Source: an uncultured Bacteroidaceae bacterium (GTDB taxonomy: Bacteria > Bacteroidota > Bacteroidia > Bacteroidales > Bacteroidaceae). Taken from it: a stretch of 64,000 nucleotides of DNA. The notes beneath the pieces were generated by a model that was not told the DNA's origin, did no database searches, and worked only from the letters and a program-made list of their open reading frames with translations. The stretch lies in assembly GCA_905234735.1 (NCBI GenBank), contig CAJOJA010000019.1, positions 1 through 64,000 of the forward strand, in the 5' to 3' direction. Position 1 is the first letter of the stretch; each line of letters begins with the position of its first letter. Shown piece after piece: positions 25,644 to 34,182 of this stretch. A program made the position numbers and the translations under genes.

Positions 25644-26570
25644 ATGCTTACATTCTGGAACACAAACCGTGGGCTGCGCACCATCGAGCAATGGGAGCCC
25701 AACTGCTGGGTACAGGTGACCTGTCCCACGCAGGACGACGTGAATTTTCTGCAGAACACGCTGCACGTACCCGACTACTACATCTCGGACATCGCAGATA
25801 CCGACGAGCGCGCCCGCTACGACATCGACGAGGGCTGGGTGCTCATCATCCTGCGCATACCCTACGTGAAGGAGGTGAAGTCGCGCACCCCGTACACCAC
25901 CATCCCACTGGGTATCATCCTGAAGGGCAACGTGTGCATCACGCTGTGCAACTTCGAGACGAACATGATGATAGACTTCGTCACCTATCAGCAACGCCGC
26001 GGACTGGGCTTCACGGACTCGGTGGACATGGTGTTCCGCCTGTTTCTCTCCTCGGCGGTGTGGTACCTGAAGCGGCTGAAGCAAATCAGTGCCCGCATTG
26101 AGCAGGCCAAACTGAATCTGGACCGCAACGTGGACAACGTGGACCTCGTAGCCCTGAGCCGCCTGCAGGACAGCCTGACGTACTTCATCACCTCGATTCG
26201 CGGCAACGAGAACCTGCTGTCGAAACTGAAGTTCAAGCTGCCCGTCGACGAACTGGACGCCGACATGATTGAGGACGTCAACATCGAGATGAGCCAGGCG
26301 CGCGAGACGACGAACATCTACTCCAACATCCTGCAGTCGACGATGGATACTTACGCCAACATCATTAATAATAATATGTCGAAGGTGATGAAGATGCTGA
26401 CCAGCATCTCCATTATCCTCATGTTCCCGACGCTGATAGCCAGCCTGTTCGGCATGAACCTCATCAACGGCATGGAGTCGTGGACGCTGGGATTCCCCAT
26501 CGCACTGGTGCTCTGCGTGGTGACCACCGTGCTCTTCTTCTGGTATTTCAAGCGCAAGTCATGGTTCTGA
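25644..26570 (+). CDS. corA: CorA-family magnesium/cobalt transporter
   Basis: 308 residues. There is an N-terminal cytoplasmic alpha/beta domain (about 1-170), a long stalk helix (about 190-240), and two C-terminal membrane segments. The first ends in SLFGMNLINGME, which holds the signature GMN of the pore, and the second is GFPIALVLCVVTTVLFFWYF. The C-terminus is basic (KRKSWF). It forms a pentameric Mg2+ channel in the inner membrane. The start follows AAGGAGGAAAGGCCA closely. The leader carries a possible short peptide gene and hairpin. Confidence 0.94.
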   Translation: MLTFWNTNRGLRTIEQWEPNCWVQVTCPTQDDVNFLQNTLHVPDYYISDIADTDERARYDIDEGWVLIILRIPYVKEVKSRTPYTTIPLGIILKGNVCITLCNFETNMMIDFVTYQQRRGLGFTDSVDMVFRLFLSSAVWYLKRLKQISARIEQAKLNLDRNVDNVDLVALSRLQDSLTYFITSIRGNENLLSKLKFKLPVDELDADMIEDVNIEMSQARETTNIYSNILQSTMDTYANIINNNMSKVMKMLTSISIILMFPTLIASLFGMNLINGMESWTLGFPIALVLCVVTTVLFFWYFKRKSWF

Positions 26571-26573
26571 GCC

Positions 26574-27866
26574 TCAGAGGAACAGCAGCTGCACGATGAT
26601 GTAAACGGGCAGCAGGACGATGAGGGAGAACTTCAGCATGTAGCCAAAGAAGGATGGCATCTTAATGCCGCTTTCCTCGGCTATACTCTTGACCATGAAG
26701 TTGGGCCCGTTGCCGATGTAGGTCATCGCTCCGAAGAAGACGGCACCCATGCAGATGGCTTTCAGATACACCTCGCTGATGCCGGCAACTGCCTGGCCCA
26801 CAATGGGCAGCGACGTGGCTGTAGCATGGAACACCATTGCCGTGGGAGCATTGTCGAGGAAGGCCGACAGCGAGCCTGTGGCATAGACAAACTCCCAGGG
26901 ATGCTGAACAGGCAGCGGGTGCTGTTCGAGGAACATCAGGGCGGGCGTCATGGTGGCAAAGATGCCCAGGAAGACACAGGCCACCTCCAGGATGGGTGTC
27001 CACGAGAAACTGTTGTCCGTGCGCACCTGTTTCTTTGTGGTGACAATGGAGAGAATAATAATCAGGATGAAGGCCCACTCACGCAACAACTTGAGGTACC
27101 AGGGAGCATCCTCGGCTCCCATCTGTGGGATGTAGGTGGAATTGATGAACATCGTGCTGGCAACGACACAGAGCACCCACACGATGTTGATGAGTCCCGT
27201 GGCTGTCACCTTCACCTGTTCGCGGACATCGGCCGACAGCAGGTGCCAGGGTTCCTTCTTATAATAATAATTGTCTGTCAGCCAATAGATGCCCAGCAGC
27301 AGGGCACCCGTAGCAGCCCATTCGGGCAGCATGTTCATGAACCAACCGAAAGGGGCTCCCTTTTGGAACAACAGGAACAATGGGGGATCGCCCAACGGTG
27401 TCAACAATCCGCCGCAGTTGGCCACGATGGCGATGAAGAACATCACCGTATGAGCCTTGTATTGGCGCTGACTGATGGTCTGCAGGAGCAGACGGACGAG
27501 CAGCATGGCGGCTCCCGTGGTGCCCATGAACGAGGCCAACACCCAACCCAGAGCCATAATCAAAGTGTTCGTGGTGGGCGTGGCACGCAGGTCGCCTCGG
27601 ATGCAGATGCCGCCCGTGGTCACAAACAGTGCCATCAGCAGGAGGATGAAGGGCACGTAGTCGTAAATCATCTGATGCTCCAGCTCGTGTGTCATCCCAT
27701 GCAGGCACAACCAGGCACCAACGGGCACACCCAGGAGGAGCGACACATACAGTTTGTGCAGGTTGTGCTCCCACCACTCGCCCCATTTCGTCAGGGGCAG
27801 CACGGCGATAATCAACAATTGGGCAGCAAAGGGAATGAGCATCCAAGCCGGAATCATGTGTTCCAT
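26574..27866 (-). CDS. Sodium:proton antiporter, NhaD/citrate transporter-like
   Basis: 430 residues from ATG 27866 (MEHMIPAWMLIPFAAQLL). The frame runs 14 codons further upstream, but that part lies close to the -7 element at 27906. About eleven to twelve membrane segments are present, with the ion-transporter superfamily signatures ANCGGLLTPLGDPPLFLLF and, in the second half, FLDNAPTAMVF. By family it exchanges Na+ for H+ across the inner membrane. Substrate choice within the superfamily is not certain. It converges on corA with a gap of 3 bp. Confidence 0.88.
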   Translation of the reverse strand: MEHMIPAWMLIPFAAQLLIIAVLPLTKWGEWWEHNLHKLYVSLLLGVPVGAWLCLHGMTHELEHQMIYDYVPFILLLMALFVTTGGICIRGDLRATPTTNTLIMALGWVLASFMGTTGAAMLLVRLLLQTISQRQYKAHTVMFFIAIVANCGGLLTPLGDPPLFLLFQKGAPFGWFMNMLPEWAATGALLLGIYWLTDNYYYKKEPWHLLSADVREQVKVTATGLINIVWVLCVVASTMFINSTYIPQMGAEDAPWYLKLLREWAFILIIILSIVTTKKQVRTDNSFSWTPILEVACVFLGIFATMTPALMFLEQHPLPVQHPWEFVYATGSLSAFLDNAPTAMVFHATATSLPIVGQAVAGISEVYLKAICMGAVFFGAMTYIGNGPNFMVKSIAEESGIKMPSFFGYMLKFSLIVLLPVYIIVQLLFL

Positions 27867-27905
27867 AATCGTAGTTCTTTTTGTCAAATAATCGTTTACC
27901 GACTG

Positions 27906-27913
27906 CAAAGATA
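27906..27913 (-). promoter_or_regulatory. -7 element of the antiporter gene
   Basis: TATCTTTG on the minus strand, 39 bp before the chosen start codon. Confidence 0.8.
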
Positions 27914-27937
27914 ACGTTTTTTTATCGCCTTTAATAC

Positions 27938-27972
27938 ATTTTTTTAATTTTTAATTTTTAATTTCTAATTTA
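27938..27972. repeat. AT-rich heptamer array
   Basis: TTTTTAA units repeated about four times upstream of the tRNA promoter. Confidence 0.6.
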
Positions 27973-27978
27973 TTTGTT

Positions 27979-27986
27979 TACCTTTG
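27979..27986 (+). promoter_or_regulatory. -7 element of tRNA-Gln
   Basis: TACCTTTG, 41 bp before the tRNA 5' end. Confidence 0.75.
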
Positions 27987-28027
27987 CACTCGCAAACCTC
28001 GCTGCGGGTCACAGGCAGCTGCCGGAT

Positions 28028-28098
28028 TGGGCTATGGTGTAATGGTAGCACAAGACATTTTGGTCGTCTTAGTTCTGGTTCGAAACCGGATAGCCCAA
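28028..28098 (+). tRNA. tRNA-Gln (anticodon UUG)
   Basis: Acceptor stem TGGGCTA/TAGCCCA with discriminator A. The D arm is GGTGTAATGGTAGCAC. The anticodon arm is AGACA-TTTTGGT-CGTCT with TTG at the anticodon position and one A-C mismatch at the base of the loop. The T arm is TCTGG-TTCGAAA-CCGGA. CCA is not encoded. A run of seven T follows at 28102-28108 and may end transcription. Confidence 0.93.
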
Positions 28099-28106
28099 CT
28101 CTTTTT

Positions 28107-28143
28107 TTAATTGACAATTGATAATTGATAATTGACAATTTAC
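28107..28143. repeat. AT-rich heptamer array after tRNA-Gln
   Basis: Five tandem units of AATTGAC/AATTGAT between the tRNA and the SDR pseudogene. Confidence 0.8.
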
Positions 28144-28144
28144 C

Positions 28145-28925
28145 ATGAACAATCCATTTTCATTGGAAGGTAAGAATGCCTGGATTACCGGCGCATCTTA
28201 CGGCATCGGGTTCAACATCGCCAAGGCATTCGTCGGGGCAGGTATCAAAACCATCATCTTCAACGACATCAACGAGGCAGCCCTGGAGCGCGGCCTGGCC
28301 AACTACAAGGAAGCTGGCATCACGAACGTGAAGGGTTACGTCTGCGACGTGACAGACGAAGTGGCCGTGAAGGCTCTCGTGGAGAAGATTCACCAGGAGG
28401 TGGGTCAGATTGACATCCTCGTGAACAACGCCGGCATCATCAAGCGCATTCCCATGCACGAGATGAAGCGCTCGGAGTTCCAGCAGGTCATCGACGTGGA
28501 CCTCGTGGCTCCCTTCATCTGCTCGGCTGCCGTAGTGCCCGAGATGATGGAGCGCCGCGAAGGCAAAATCATTAACATCTGCTCCATGATGAGTGAACTG
28601 GGTCGCGAGACCGTAAGCGCCTACGCTGCTGCCAAGGGCGGACTGAAGATGCTCACCCGCAACATCTGCTCCGAGTACGGCGAATACAACATCCAGTGCA
28701 ACGGCATCGGCCCGGGCTACATCGCTACGCCCCAGACCGCTCCCCTGCGCGAGCGTCAGCCGGACGGCAGCCATCTGTGCCAAGACCCCCGCAGGCCGCT
28801 GGCTCGAACCTGAGGAACTGGGCGGACCCGCAGTCTTCCTGGCCTCTCACGCCTCGGATGCCGTGAACGGTCACGTCCTCTACGTCGACGGTGGCATCCT
28901 GGCCTACATCGGCAAGCAGCCCTGA
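28145..28925 (+). pseudogene. Gluconate 5-dehydrogenase-like SDR, frameshifted
   Basis: The first 209 codons are a good SDR: ITGASYGIGFNIAKAF (Rossmann), ILVNNAGIIKR, and catalytic SAYAAAKGG (Y-x3-K). After YIATPQTAPLRERQPDGS the frame slips and stops at 28813. The missing end is present in another frame: ICAKTPAGRWLEPEELGG, then ASDAVNGHVLYVDGGILAY and a stop at 28923-28925. Relatives carry about seven extra residues (RHPFDQF-like) at the break, so a deletion of about 20 bp near 28771 explains both gap and frameshift. The intact enzyme interconverts gluconate and 5-ketogluconate with NAD(P)H. The product now would lack its C-terminus. A sequencing or assembly error is possible. Confidence 0.85.
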
Positions 28926-28932
28926 TGCCAAA

Positions 28933-28960
28933 GGCAATTGAAAATTGATAATTGATAATT
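28933..28960. repeat. AT-rich heptamer array
   Basis: AATTGAAAATTGATAATTGA units between the SDR pseudogene and its terminator. Confidence 0.7.
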
Positions 28961-28993
28961 AAGCTCCGGCTCACGACGAGTCGGAGCTTTTTT
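28961..28993 (+). terminator. Intrinsic terminator after the SDR pseudogene
   Basis: AAGCTCCGGCTC pairs with GAGTCGGAGCTT (one mismatch) around ACGAC, followed by a T-run. Confidence 0.9.
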
Positions 28994-29015
28994 CGTTCAG
29001 AAATGCTCAAATTTA

Positions 29016-29047
29016 TTTGGCATTTCGCTCACTTATTCGTACCTTTG
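29016..29047 (+). promoter_or_regulatory. metK promoter
   Basis: TTTG at 29016-29019 and TACCTTTG at 29040-29047, with 20 bp between them, match the full Bacteroidota consensus. Transcription should start near 29052, just before the riboswitch. Confidence 0.8.
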
Positions 29048-29063
29048 TACCCCAGAAAACGAA

Positions 29064-29112
29064 TGTGGACAGATTTGGGCTGCTTGCAACCACAATAAAA
29101 AATGCTAAAACG
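29064..29112 (+). ncRNA. SAM-II-like riboswitch upstream of metK
   Basis: GTGG (29065-29068) pairs with CCAC (29089-29092) as P1. The loop carries AGATTTGGG and GCTTGCAA, and the 3' part is AATAAAAAATGCTAAAACGG. This follows the SAM-II pattern of a short P1, a GATTTG loop, GCTTGCA, then an A-rich strand with GCTAAAA-GG that forms a pseudoknot. The site is the first transcribed segment and metK makes SAM, so feedback control fits. It was identified by eye and a covariance search was not run. Confidence 0.65.
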
Positions 29113-29188
29113 GACGCGCGGCGTCCCCTGCATTCCCTACGTGTTTACCCTCCAGCCCGATTCGCACCGCATAATTAAATTATGAACT

Positions 29189-30445
29189 GTGAACTATCTA
29201 TTTACCTCTGAATCTGTGTCGGAAGGACATCCCGACAAGGTGGCTGACCAAATTTCGGATGCTGTGCTGGACAAACTGCTGGCCTTCGACCCCGAATCGA
29301 AAGTAGCCTGCGAAACGCTGGTTACTACCGGACAGGTGGTGCTGGCGGGTGAAGTTAAATCGAGTGCCTACGTTGACTTGCAACGCATTGCCCGAGAAGT
29401 GATAAACCGCATCGGATACACGAAGAGCGAGTACATGTTCGAGGGCAATTCGTGCGGCGTGCTCTCCGCCATCCACGAACAGAGCGACGACATCAACCGA
29501 GGCGTGGACCGGCAGGACCGCGAGAACCAGGGTGCGGGCGACCAGGGCATGATGTTCGGCTATGCTACGAACGAGACGGAAAACTACATGCCGCTCTCGC
29601 TGGACCTGGCCCACCGGTTGCTCAGGGTGCTGGCCGACATCCGTCGCGAAGGCGTGGTGATGACCTACCTGCGCCCCGATGCCAAGAGCCAGGTGACCAT
29701 CGAATACACGGATCAGGGCGAGCCCGTGCGCATAGACACCATCGTGGTATCGACCCAGCACGACGAGTTTGCCAGCGACGAGGCCATGCAGCAACAGATT
29801 CGGCAGGATGTCATCAACATCCTCATCCCCCGCGTGAAGCAGACGATACACAACGAGAAGGTGCTGGCCCTGTTCAACAACCAGATTACGTACCACGTGA
29901 ACCCCACGGGCAAGTTCGTCATCGGTGGTCCGCACGGCGACACGGGACTGACAGGACGCAAAATCATCGTCGACACCTACGGCGGCAAGGGAGCCCACGG
30001 CGGCGGTGCCTTCTCGGGCAAGGACCCCTCGAAGGTGGACCGTTCGGCAGCCTACGCCGCCCGCCATATTGCCAAGAACATGGTGGCAGCCGGTGTGGCC
30101 GATGAGATGCTGGTGCAGATATCGTATGCCATCGGTGTGGCAGAACCCGTGAGCATCTTCGTGGACACCTACGGCCGCAGCCACGTGGCGCTGAGCGACG
30201 GTGAGATAGCCCAGAAGATAGCGGAACTCTTCGACCTGCGCCCATACGCCATCGAGCAGCGACTGAAACTGCGCAACCCCATCTACGAGGAGACAGCTGC
30301 CTACGGTCACATGGGCCGCGAACCGCAGGTGGTGAAGAAGACCTACACCTCGCTCTACCACGAAACGAAAACCGTGGAGGTGGAACTCTTCACCTGGGAG
30401 AAGCTGGACTACGTAGACCGCATACGTGAAGCCTTCCACATTTAA
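29189..30445 (+). CDS. metK: S-adenosylmethionine synthase
   Basis: 418 residues. It begins [28 protein letters not shown] with the ATP-binding GHPDK, and continues with [32 protein letters not shown] and [19 protein letters not shown]. The start must be the GTG at 29189, because the frame upstream has a TGA at 29183. A 9-codon out-of-frame ORF beginning with ATG at 29182 overlaps the GTG. The enzyme makes SAM from methionine and ATP. It is preceded by a SAM-II-like element, so the leader probably represses it when SAM is high. Confidence 0.96.
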   Translation: MNYLFTSESVSEGHPDKVADQISDAVLDKLLAFDPESKVACETLVTTGQVVLAGEVKSSAYVDLQRIAREVINRIGYTKSEYMFEGNSCGVLSAIHEQSDDINRGVDRQDRENQGAGDQGMMFGYATNETENYMPLSLDLAHRLLRVLADIRREGVVMTYLRPDAKSQVTIEYTDQGEPVRIDTIVVSTQHDEFASDEAMQQQIRQDVINILIPRVKQTIHNEKVLALFNNQITYHVNPTGKFVIGGPHGDTGLTGRKIIVDTYGGKGAHGGGAFSGKDPSKVDRSAAYAARHIAKNMVAAGVADEMLVQISYAIGVAEPVSIFVDTYGRSHVALSDGEIAQKIAELFDLRPYAIEQRLKLRNPIYEETAAYGHMGREPQVVKKTYTSLYHETKTVEVELFTWEKLDYVDRIREAFHI

Positions 30446-30455
30446 CATATTACAC

Positions 30456-31043
30456 ATGAATCCCATTCATAGCGTAGCCATATACTGTGCCTCGAGCACT
30501 AAGATAAAACCCATATACTACGAGGTGGCCCGCCAGTTAGGCCGTGGACTGGCCCTGCGAGGTGTGACCCAGGTGAACGGAGCTGGCAACATAGGACTGA
30601 TGCAGGCCGCCAGCGATGCTGCCCTCGAAGCCGGTGGGCGCGTCGTGGGCGTCATCCCCTCGTTCATGGTTGAGCAAAACTGGCACCACACGGGCCTCAG
30701 CGAAATCATAGAGACCGAGAACATGGAAATCCGCAAACAGACCATCAACAACATGACGGACGCTGCCATCGTGTTGCCCGGCGGATGTGGCACGCTAGAC
30801 GAAATGTTCGAGATAATCACCCTGAAGCAGCTGGGCGTGTACCTGAAACCCATCGTCATCCTGAACGTCGACGGCTACTACGACTACCTGCTCCGGCACC
30901 TGGAACGCTCGATGGAGGAAAACTTCATGCGTCCCGCTCATCGCGACATCTGGAAGGTGGCCACCACTGCCGAGGAGGCCATTGAATTAGTCTTCACCAC
31001 CCCGCTCATCGACGAAAGCGTACGCCGATTCGCAAAAATCTGA
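30456..31043 (+). CDS. LOG-family nucleotide phosphoribohydrolase
   Basis: 195 residues from ATG 30456 (MNPIHSVAIYCASSTKIKP). The GTG 30 bp upstream overlaps the metK end and is less likely. The signature LPGGCGTLDEMFE (PGGxGTxxE) and the Rossmann-like GNIGLMQAASDAALEAGG are present. LOG proteins cleave ribose-5-phosphate from nucleotide monophosphates (cytokinin precursors in plants). The bacterial physiological substrate is not settled. It follows metK by 10 bp and is probably in its operon. Confidence 0.9.
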   Translation: MNPIHSVAIYCASSTKIKPIYYEVARQLGRGLALRGVTQVNGAGNIGLMQAASDAALEAGGRVVGVIPSFMVEQNWHHTGLSEIIETENMEIRKQTINNMTDAAIVLPGGCGTLDEMFEIITLKQLGVYLKPIVILNVDGYYDYLLRHLERSMEENFMRPAHRDIWKVATTAEEAIELVFTTPLIDESVRRFAKI

Positions 31044-31047
31044 CTGT

Positions 31048-31893
31048 ATGCCGCTGCAAGCCGACACCCTGACCACGAGTACGGCAAACGACAGTCTGTT
31101 CGCGGCCTTCCACACGGAGTTCTGCCCCGAACAGTATGCGGGATTCTTCCGCGACAATGCCTTCCTGCATCCCGAACTGCCCTATCGCAGCTGGGGGGAG
31201 GAGGCCGTCAGGCTGCCCTACACGCTCTGGCGCGACGACTGGGTCGCGGCCACCCTGCTCCTGTGTCTGCTGCTGCTGGTCTATGCCCTGAACAAGACAC
31301 GAAAGCAACTGCTGAAGCAAACCAAGAACTTCTTCATCCAACGGTCGCACAACGACCTCCATTCCGCGAAGACCGGCATCGAGAAGAGTTCCCACCTGAT
31401 TATGGTTGCCCAGCTGTGCCTGCTGGCAGCCCTCATCACGTTTACCTATGCGGAACATCATTTCGACATTTCCCTCTGCCAACAGCCGCCCCGCTGGCTG
31501 CTCGGATTCTACATTCTCGCCTTCCTGATTTACTATCTGCTGAAGCGAATGATGATAGAATTCATCAACTGGATATTTTTTCCGAAATCTCAACAAAAAG
31601 AATGGAAAGAAAATTATTCTTTCCTCATTTCCGTCGAATCGATTGTGTTTTTTCCGCTCGTCTTGACACTGGTTTATTTCCAAATTTCATTCGACAAATT
31701 CGTCTGGATTTTCCTTTTTATTCTGTTAATTATTAAATTTCTACTTACTTTTAAGACTTTCAAAATCTTTTTCCCGAAAAGTTATTGCCTTTTCCATCTT
31801 TTTGTGTACCTTTGCGGCTTGGAAATCATGCCATTGCTCACTCTCTGGAAGACGCTGGCACTTCTAACGGAATACTGGATAGTAAAATATTAA
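31048..31893 (+). CDS. DUF4271 membrane protein
   Basis: 281 residues. An N-terminal soluble part of about 70 residues is followed by six or so hydrophobic segments, the first VAATLLLCLLLLVYAL and the last near FHLFVYLCGLEIMPLL. It ends in WIVKY. The layout and the location directly before hemD are typical of DUF4271 proteins in Bacteroidota. Function is unknown. It starts 4 bp after the LOG gene. The second half is markedly AT-rich and contains the promoter-like TACCTTTG at 31807-31814. Confidence 0.8.
   Translation: MPLQADTLTTSTANDSLFAAFHTEFCPEQYAGFFRDNAFLHPELPYRSWGEEAVRLPYTLWRDDWVAATLLLCLLLLVYALNKTRKQLLKQTKNFFIQRSHNDLHSAKTGIEKSSHLIMVAQLCLLAALITFTYAEHHFDISLCQQPPRWLLGFYILAFLIYYLLKRMMIEFINWIFFPKSQQKEWKENYSFLISVESIVFFPLVLTLVYFQISFDKFVWIFLFILLIIKFLLTFKTFKIFFPKSYCLFHLFVYLCGLEIMPLLTLWKTLALLTEYWIVKY
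31807..31814 (+). promoter_or_regulatory. Candidate -7 element for hemD-rnpA-yidD
   Basis: TACCTTTG inside the end of the DUF4271 gene, 89 bp before the hemD ATG. It would give hemD and the genes after it a promoter of their own. Confidence 0.5.
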
Positions 31894-31903
31894 GACAAAA
31901 ATC

Positions 31904-32650
31904 ATGATAAAGAAGATACTGGTCTCACAACCAAAACCTTCCTCTGATAAGTCGCCGTATTTTGATATCGAGAAGAAATACGGTGTAGAAATTGACTTCC
32001 GCCCTTTCATAAAGGTGGAGAGTCTCTCATCTCGTGAATTCAGGGCTCAGAAGATAGACATCCTGGAACACACGGCTGTCATCTTCACCTCGCGCCATGC
32101 CATAGACCACTTCTTCGGCCTGTGCAAGGAGATGCGCATCACCATTCCCGAGGAGATGAAATACTTCTGCATCACGGAGACCGTGGCCCTGTATATCCAG
32201 AAATACGTCCAGTACCGTAAGCGCAAGGTTTTCTTCGGCTCGACAGGCAAAATCAACGACCTGGTGCCCACGATGGTGAAGCACAAGAACGAGCGCTACT
32301 TCATCCCCACGAGCGACGTGCACAGCAACGAAATCGAGACGCTGATGGAGAGCAAGAAACTGCAGTTCACCCAGGGAGTGATGTACCGCACCGTCAGCAA
32401 CGACTTTGGCGAGGACGAACCCTTCGACTACGATATGCTCATCTTCTTCAGCCCCAGTGGCATCAGCGCACTGCTGAAGAACTTCCCCAAGTTCCAGCAA
32501 GGCAAGATTGCCGTCGGAACCTTCGGCGTACACACCGCCAAGGCAGCCAAGGAGGCAGGTCTGTCCGTACAGCTGGAAGCTCCCACACCCCAGTATGCCA
32601 GCATCACTACAGCTCTGGCAGACTACATCAAGGAAGTGAATGAAGGGTGA
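31904..32650 (+). CDS. hemD: Uroporphyrinogen-III synthase family protein
   Basis: 248 residues with the two-lobed HemD fold: ILVSQPKPSSDKSPYFDIEKKYGVE at the start, AVIFTSRHAIDHFF, VMYRTVSNDFGEDEPFDYDMLIFFSPSGISALL, and GTFGVHTAKAAKEAGLSVQLEAPTP near the end. It cyclises hydroxymethylbilane to uroporphyrinogen III in tetrapyrrole synthesis. Family members are very divergent, so the enzyme activity is inferred from the fold and the Bacteroidota gene order. No other heme genes are nearby. Its stop overlaps the start of rnpA by 11 bp. Confidence 0.85.
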   Translation: MIKKILVSQPKPSSDKSPYFDIEKKYGVEIDFRPFIKVESLSSREFRAQKIDILEHTAVIFTSRHAIDHFFGLCKEMRITIPEEMKYFCITETVALYIQKYVQYRKRKVFFGSTGKINDLVPTMVKHKNERYFIPTSDVHSNEIETLMESKKLQFTQGVMYRTVSNDFGEDEPFDYDMLIFFSPSGISALLKNFPKFQQGKIAVGTFGVHTAKAAKEAGLSVQLEAPTPQYASITTALADYIKEVNEG

Positions 32651-33026
32651 ACTTGGTTTTCGAAAGGCCGAAAGGCTTTGTAGCAAGAAACGCATAGAAC
32701 AACTTTTTGCCGGGGATAGCCGCTCATTGTCGGCCTATCCCCTGCGAGCTGTTTATAGGGAGACCACATCCGAACAGCCCCTGCAACTGCTCATTTCCGT
32801 ATCGAAGCGCCGCTTCAAGCACGCCGTCGACCGCAACCGCACCAAACGACTCATCCGCGAGGCCTACCGACTGAACAAACACCTCCTGCTCGACAACCTG
32901 GATGACAAGCATCTCGACATCGCCTTCCTCTGGATCAGCGACCAGCTGAGCACCTTCCCCATCGTAGAGGCAAAGGTGAAGAATCTGCTACAACGAATTG
33001 GAGAGAATGAGAAATTGAGAGAATGA
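32640..33026 (+). CDS. rnpA: Ribonuclease P protein component
   Basis: 128 residues. The N-terminal [17 protein letters not shown] and the RNR signature [20 protein letters not shown] are clear. It binds the RNase P RNA and helps remove tRNA 5' leaders. Its position next to yidD is the classic arrangement, although here it follows hemD and not rpmH. The start ATG lies within the hemD end, suggesting translational coupling, and the stop overlaps the yidD start by 4 bp. Confidence 0.95.
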   Translation: MKGELGFRKAERLCSKKRIEQLFAGDSRSLSAYPLRAVYRETTSEQPLQLLISVSKRRFKHAVDRNRTKRLIREAYRLNKHLLLDNLDDKHLDIAFLWISDQLSTFPIVEAKVKNLLQRIGENEKLRE

Positions 33027-33235
33027 GAAAACTACTGATTGCCCCCATTCGCTTCTACCAGCGCTTCATCTCGCCCATGACGCCCCCATCCTGCCGCTTC
33101 ACCCCCACGTGCAGCCAGTACGCCATTGAAGCCCTTGAGAAGCATGGCCCCATCCGCGGACTCTATCTGGCCATACGCCGCATCCTGCGCTGTCATCCCT
33201 GGGGAGGCAGCGGCTACGACCCTGTGCCGGATTAA
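33023..33235 (+). CDS. yidD: Membrane protein insertion efficiency factor YidD
   Basis: 70 residues. It has the family core [27 protein letters not shown] and [13 protein letters not shown] with the three conserved cysteines. It is a small inner-membrane-associated protein that assists YidC-dependent insertion. ATGA overlap with rnpA. Confidence 0.96.
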   Translation: MRKLLIAPIRFYQRFISPMTPPSCRFTPTCSQYAIEALEKHGPIRGLYLAIRRILRCHPWGGSGYDPVPD

Positions 33236-33236
33236 T

Positions 33237-33262
33237 AAAGTGAAGAGTGAAGACTGAAGAAT
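33237..33262. repeat. Heptamer-type array at the TatD start
   Basis: AAAGTGAAGAGTGAAGACTG: 7-bp units of AGTGAAG/ACTGAAG that supply the probable GTG start and the first codons (MKTEE) of the TatD gene. Confidence 0.55.
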
Positions 33263-33831
33263 ATATTGATTTTCATACACATCATCCTTCGTTGAATGGT
33301 GAACGCGTCGTTCAGGACGGCACGGACACACGCGGCCGCCACCCCTGGCAGCTCTTGCCCCTTGGCCCTTGGCCCTTGCCCCCTACCCCTCTCCTCGCCA
33401 TCGGCGAAAGCGGACTCGACCGCCTCTGCCAGACGCCCTACGACCTGCAGCTACAGGTGTTTCGCGAGGAAGTCCTGCTCAGCGAGCAATTGCAACTCCC
33501 CCTTTTCCTCCACTGCGTTCACGCCATCGACGACGCCCTGCGAATCCGTCGCGAACTCCGTGCCCGGCAACCCTGGATTTGGCACGGATATCGTGGTGGC
33601 GCCCAGATAATTGAACAGTTACTTCCCCACGGCTTCTACTTCAGCTTCGGCTACCGCTTCAATAGCGAAGCCCTGATGGCCTGTCCGCTCGACCGCCTAC
33701 TTCTGGAAACTGACGACGACACCCACCACCCTATCGCTGACCTTTATGCCGAAGTAGCCCGTATGCGCAACATTTCCCTCGAAGACCTCATCGCGCAGAT
33801 GCACGAAAACTTCAACACGCTTTTCGGTTAA
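33247..33831 (+). CDS. TatD family hydrolase (short form)
   Basis: 194 residues from GTG 33247. Metal-binding IDFHTHHPS, GRHPWQ, AIGESGLDR, PLFLHCVHAIDD and ETDDDTHHPIADLY match the TatD metallohydrolase barrel in the shortened Bacteroidota form. TatD enzymes are metal-dependent deoxyribonucleases. A proline-leucine insert LLPLGPWPLPPTPLLA between the HPW and AIGE motifs is encoded by GC-rich 7-bp repeats (33351-33395). The start lies inside another heptamer array and is not certain. Confidence 0.85.
   Translation: MKTEEYIDFHTHHPSLNGERVVQDGTDTRGRHPWQLLPLGPWPLPPTPLLAIGESGLDRLCQTPYDLQLQVFREEVLLSEQLQLPLFLHCVHAIDDALRIRRELRARQPWIWHGYRGGAQIIEQLLPHGFYFSFGYRFNSEALMACPLDRLLLETDDDTHHPIADLYAEVARMRNISLEDLIAQMHENFNTLFG
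33351..33395. repeat. GC-rich heptamer array inside the TatD gene
   Basis: Tandem units CTTGGCC/CTTGCCC of 7 bp, translated in frame as a P/L-rich loop. Confidence 0.75.
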
Positions 33832-34182
33832 GTTTTCCACACGCTCGCAGCACATTTATCTCTGCCTCCCGCGACATACTATGTACATCGGCCGATGTAC
33901 GGATATTCATCGCCGACGGACGATCATTCATCGTCGGCAAATGTCCGGACACCGACGATGAACGAAGAATATCTGCCATAGGTAACGGAAAAGGCCCATA
34001 TTGGCAAGCAAAATCCCGACTTACCCATTTATCTATCTCCGGCATATATTTCACCAGCATCTTTGTTTCATTGTCTTTAGCCTTACTCCAATCATACTCT
34101 CAGGCTGCTCCTAACCTTACTCCCACCAGCCTTTTGAGATCGGGACGACTTGCCATGCGATTAAATGTATCTTGTGTATCTT
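33832..34182. other. Non-coding region with palindromes next to the CRISPR array
   Basis: No credible gene. It has a perfect 18-bp palindrome at 33883-33900 (GTACATCGG and its complement), a GACGAT-CATTC-ATCGTC hairpin near 33919-33935 and related CGACGATGA words to 33965. The rest is unremarkable up to the decayed CRISPR repeat at 34183. Confidence 0.6.
33883..33965. repeat. Cluster of short palindromes
   Basis: Same style as 17598-17700: one perfect palindrome followed by permuted short words (CGATGTAC, CATCGCCGACGG, CATCGTCGG, CGACGATG). Confidence 0.65.

Noticed and set aside
26826-27914. 362-codon plus-strand frame opposite the antiporter
   Set aside because: Q/H/G-rich antisense shadow. 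The minus-strand membrane protein is convincing.
29182-29211. ATG at 29182 as metK start
   Set aside because: It is out of frame with metK and ends after nine codons. The conserved N-terminus begins at the GTG at 29189.
33812-34060. 82-codon minus-strand frame left of the CRISPR array
   Set aside because: It covers the palindrome cluster, has no domain or promoter, and overlaps the TatD stop.
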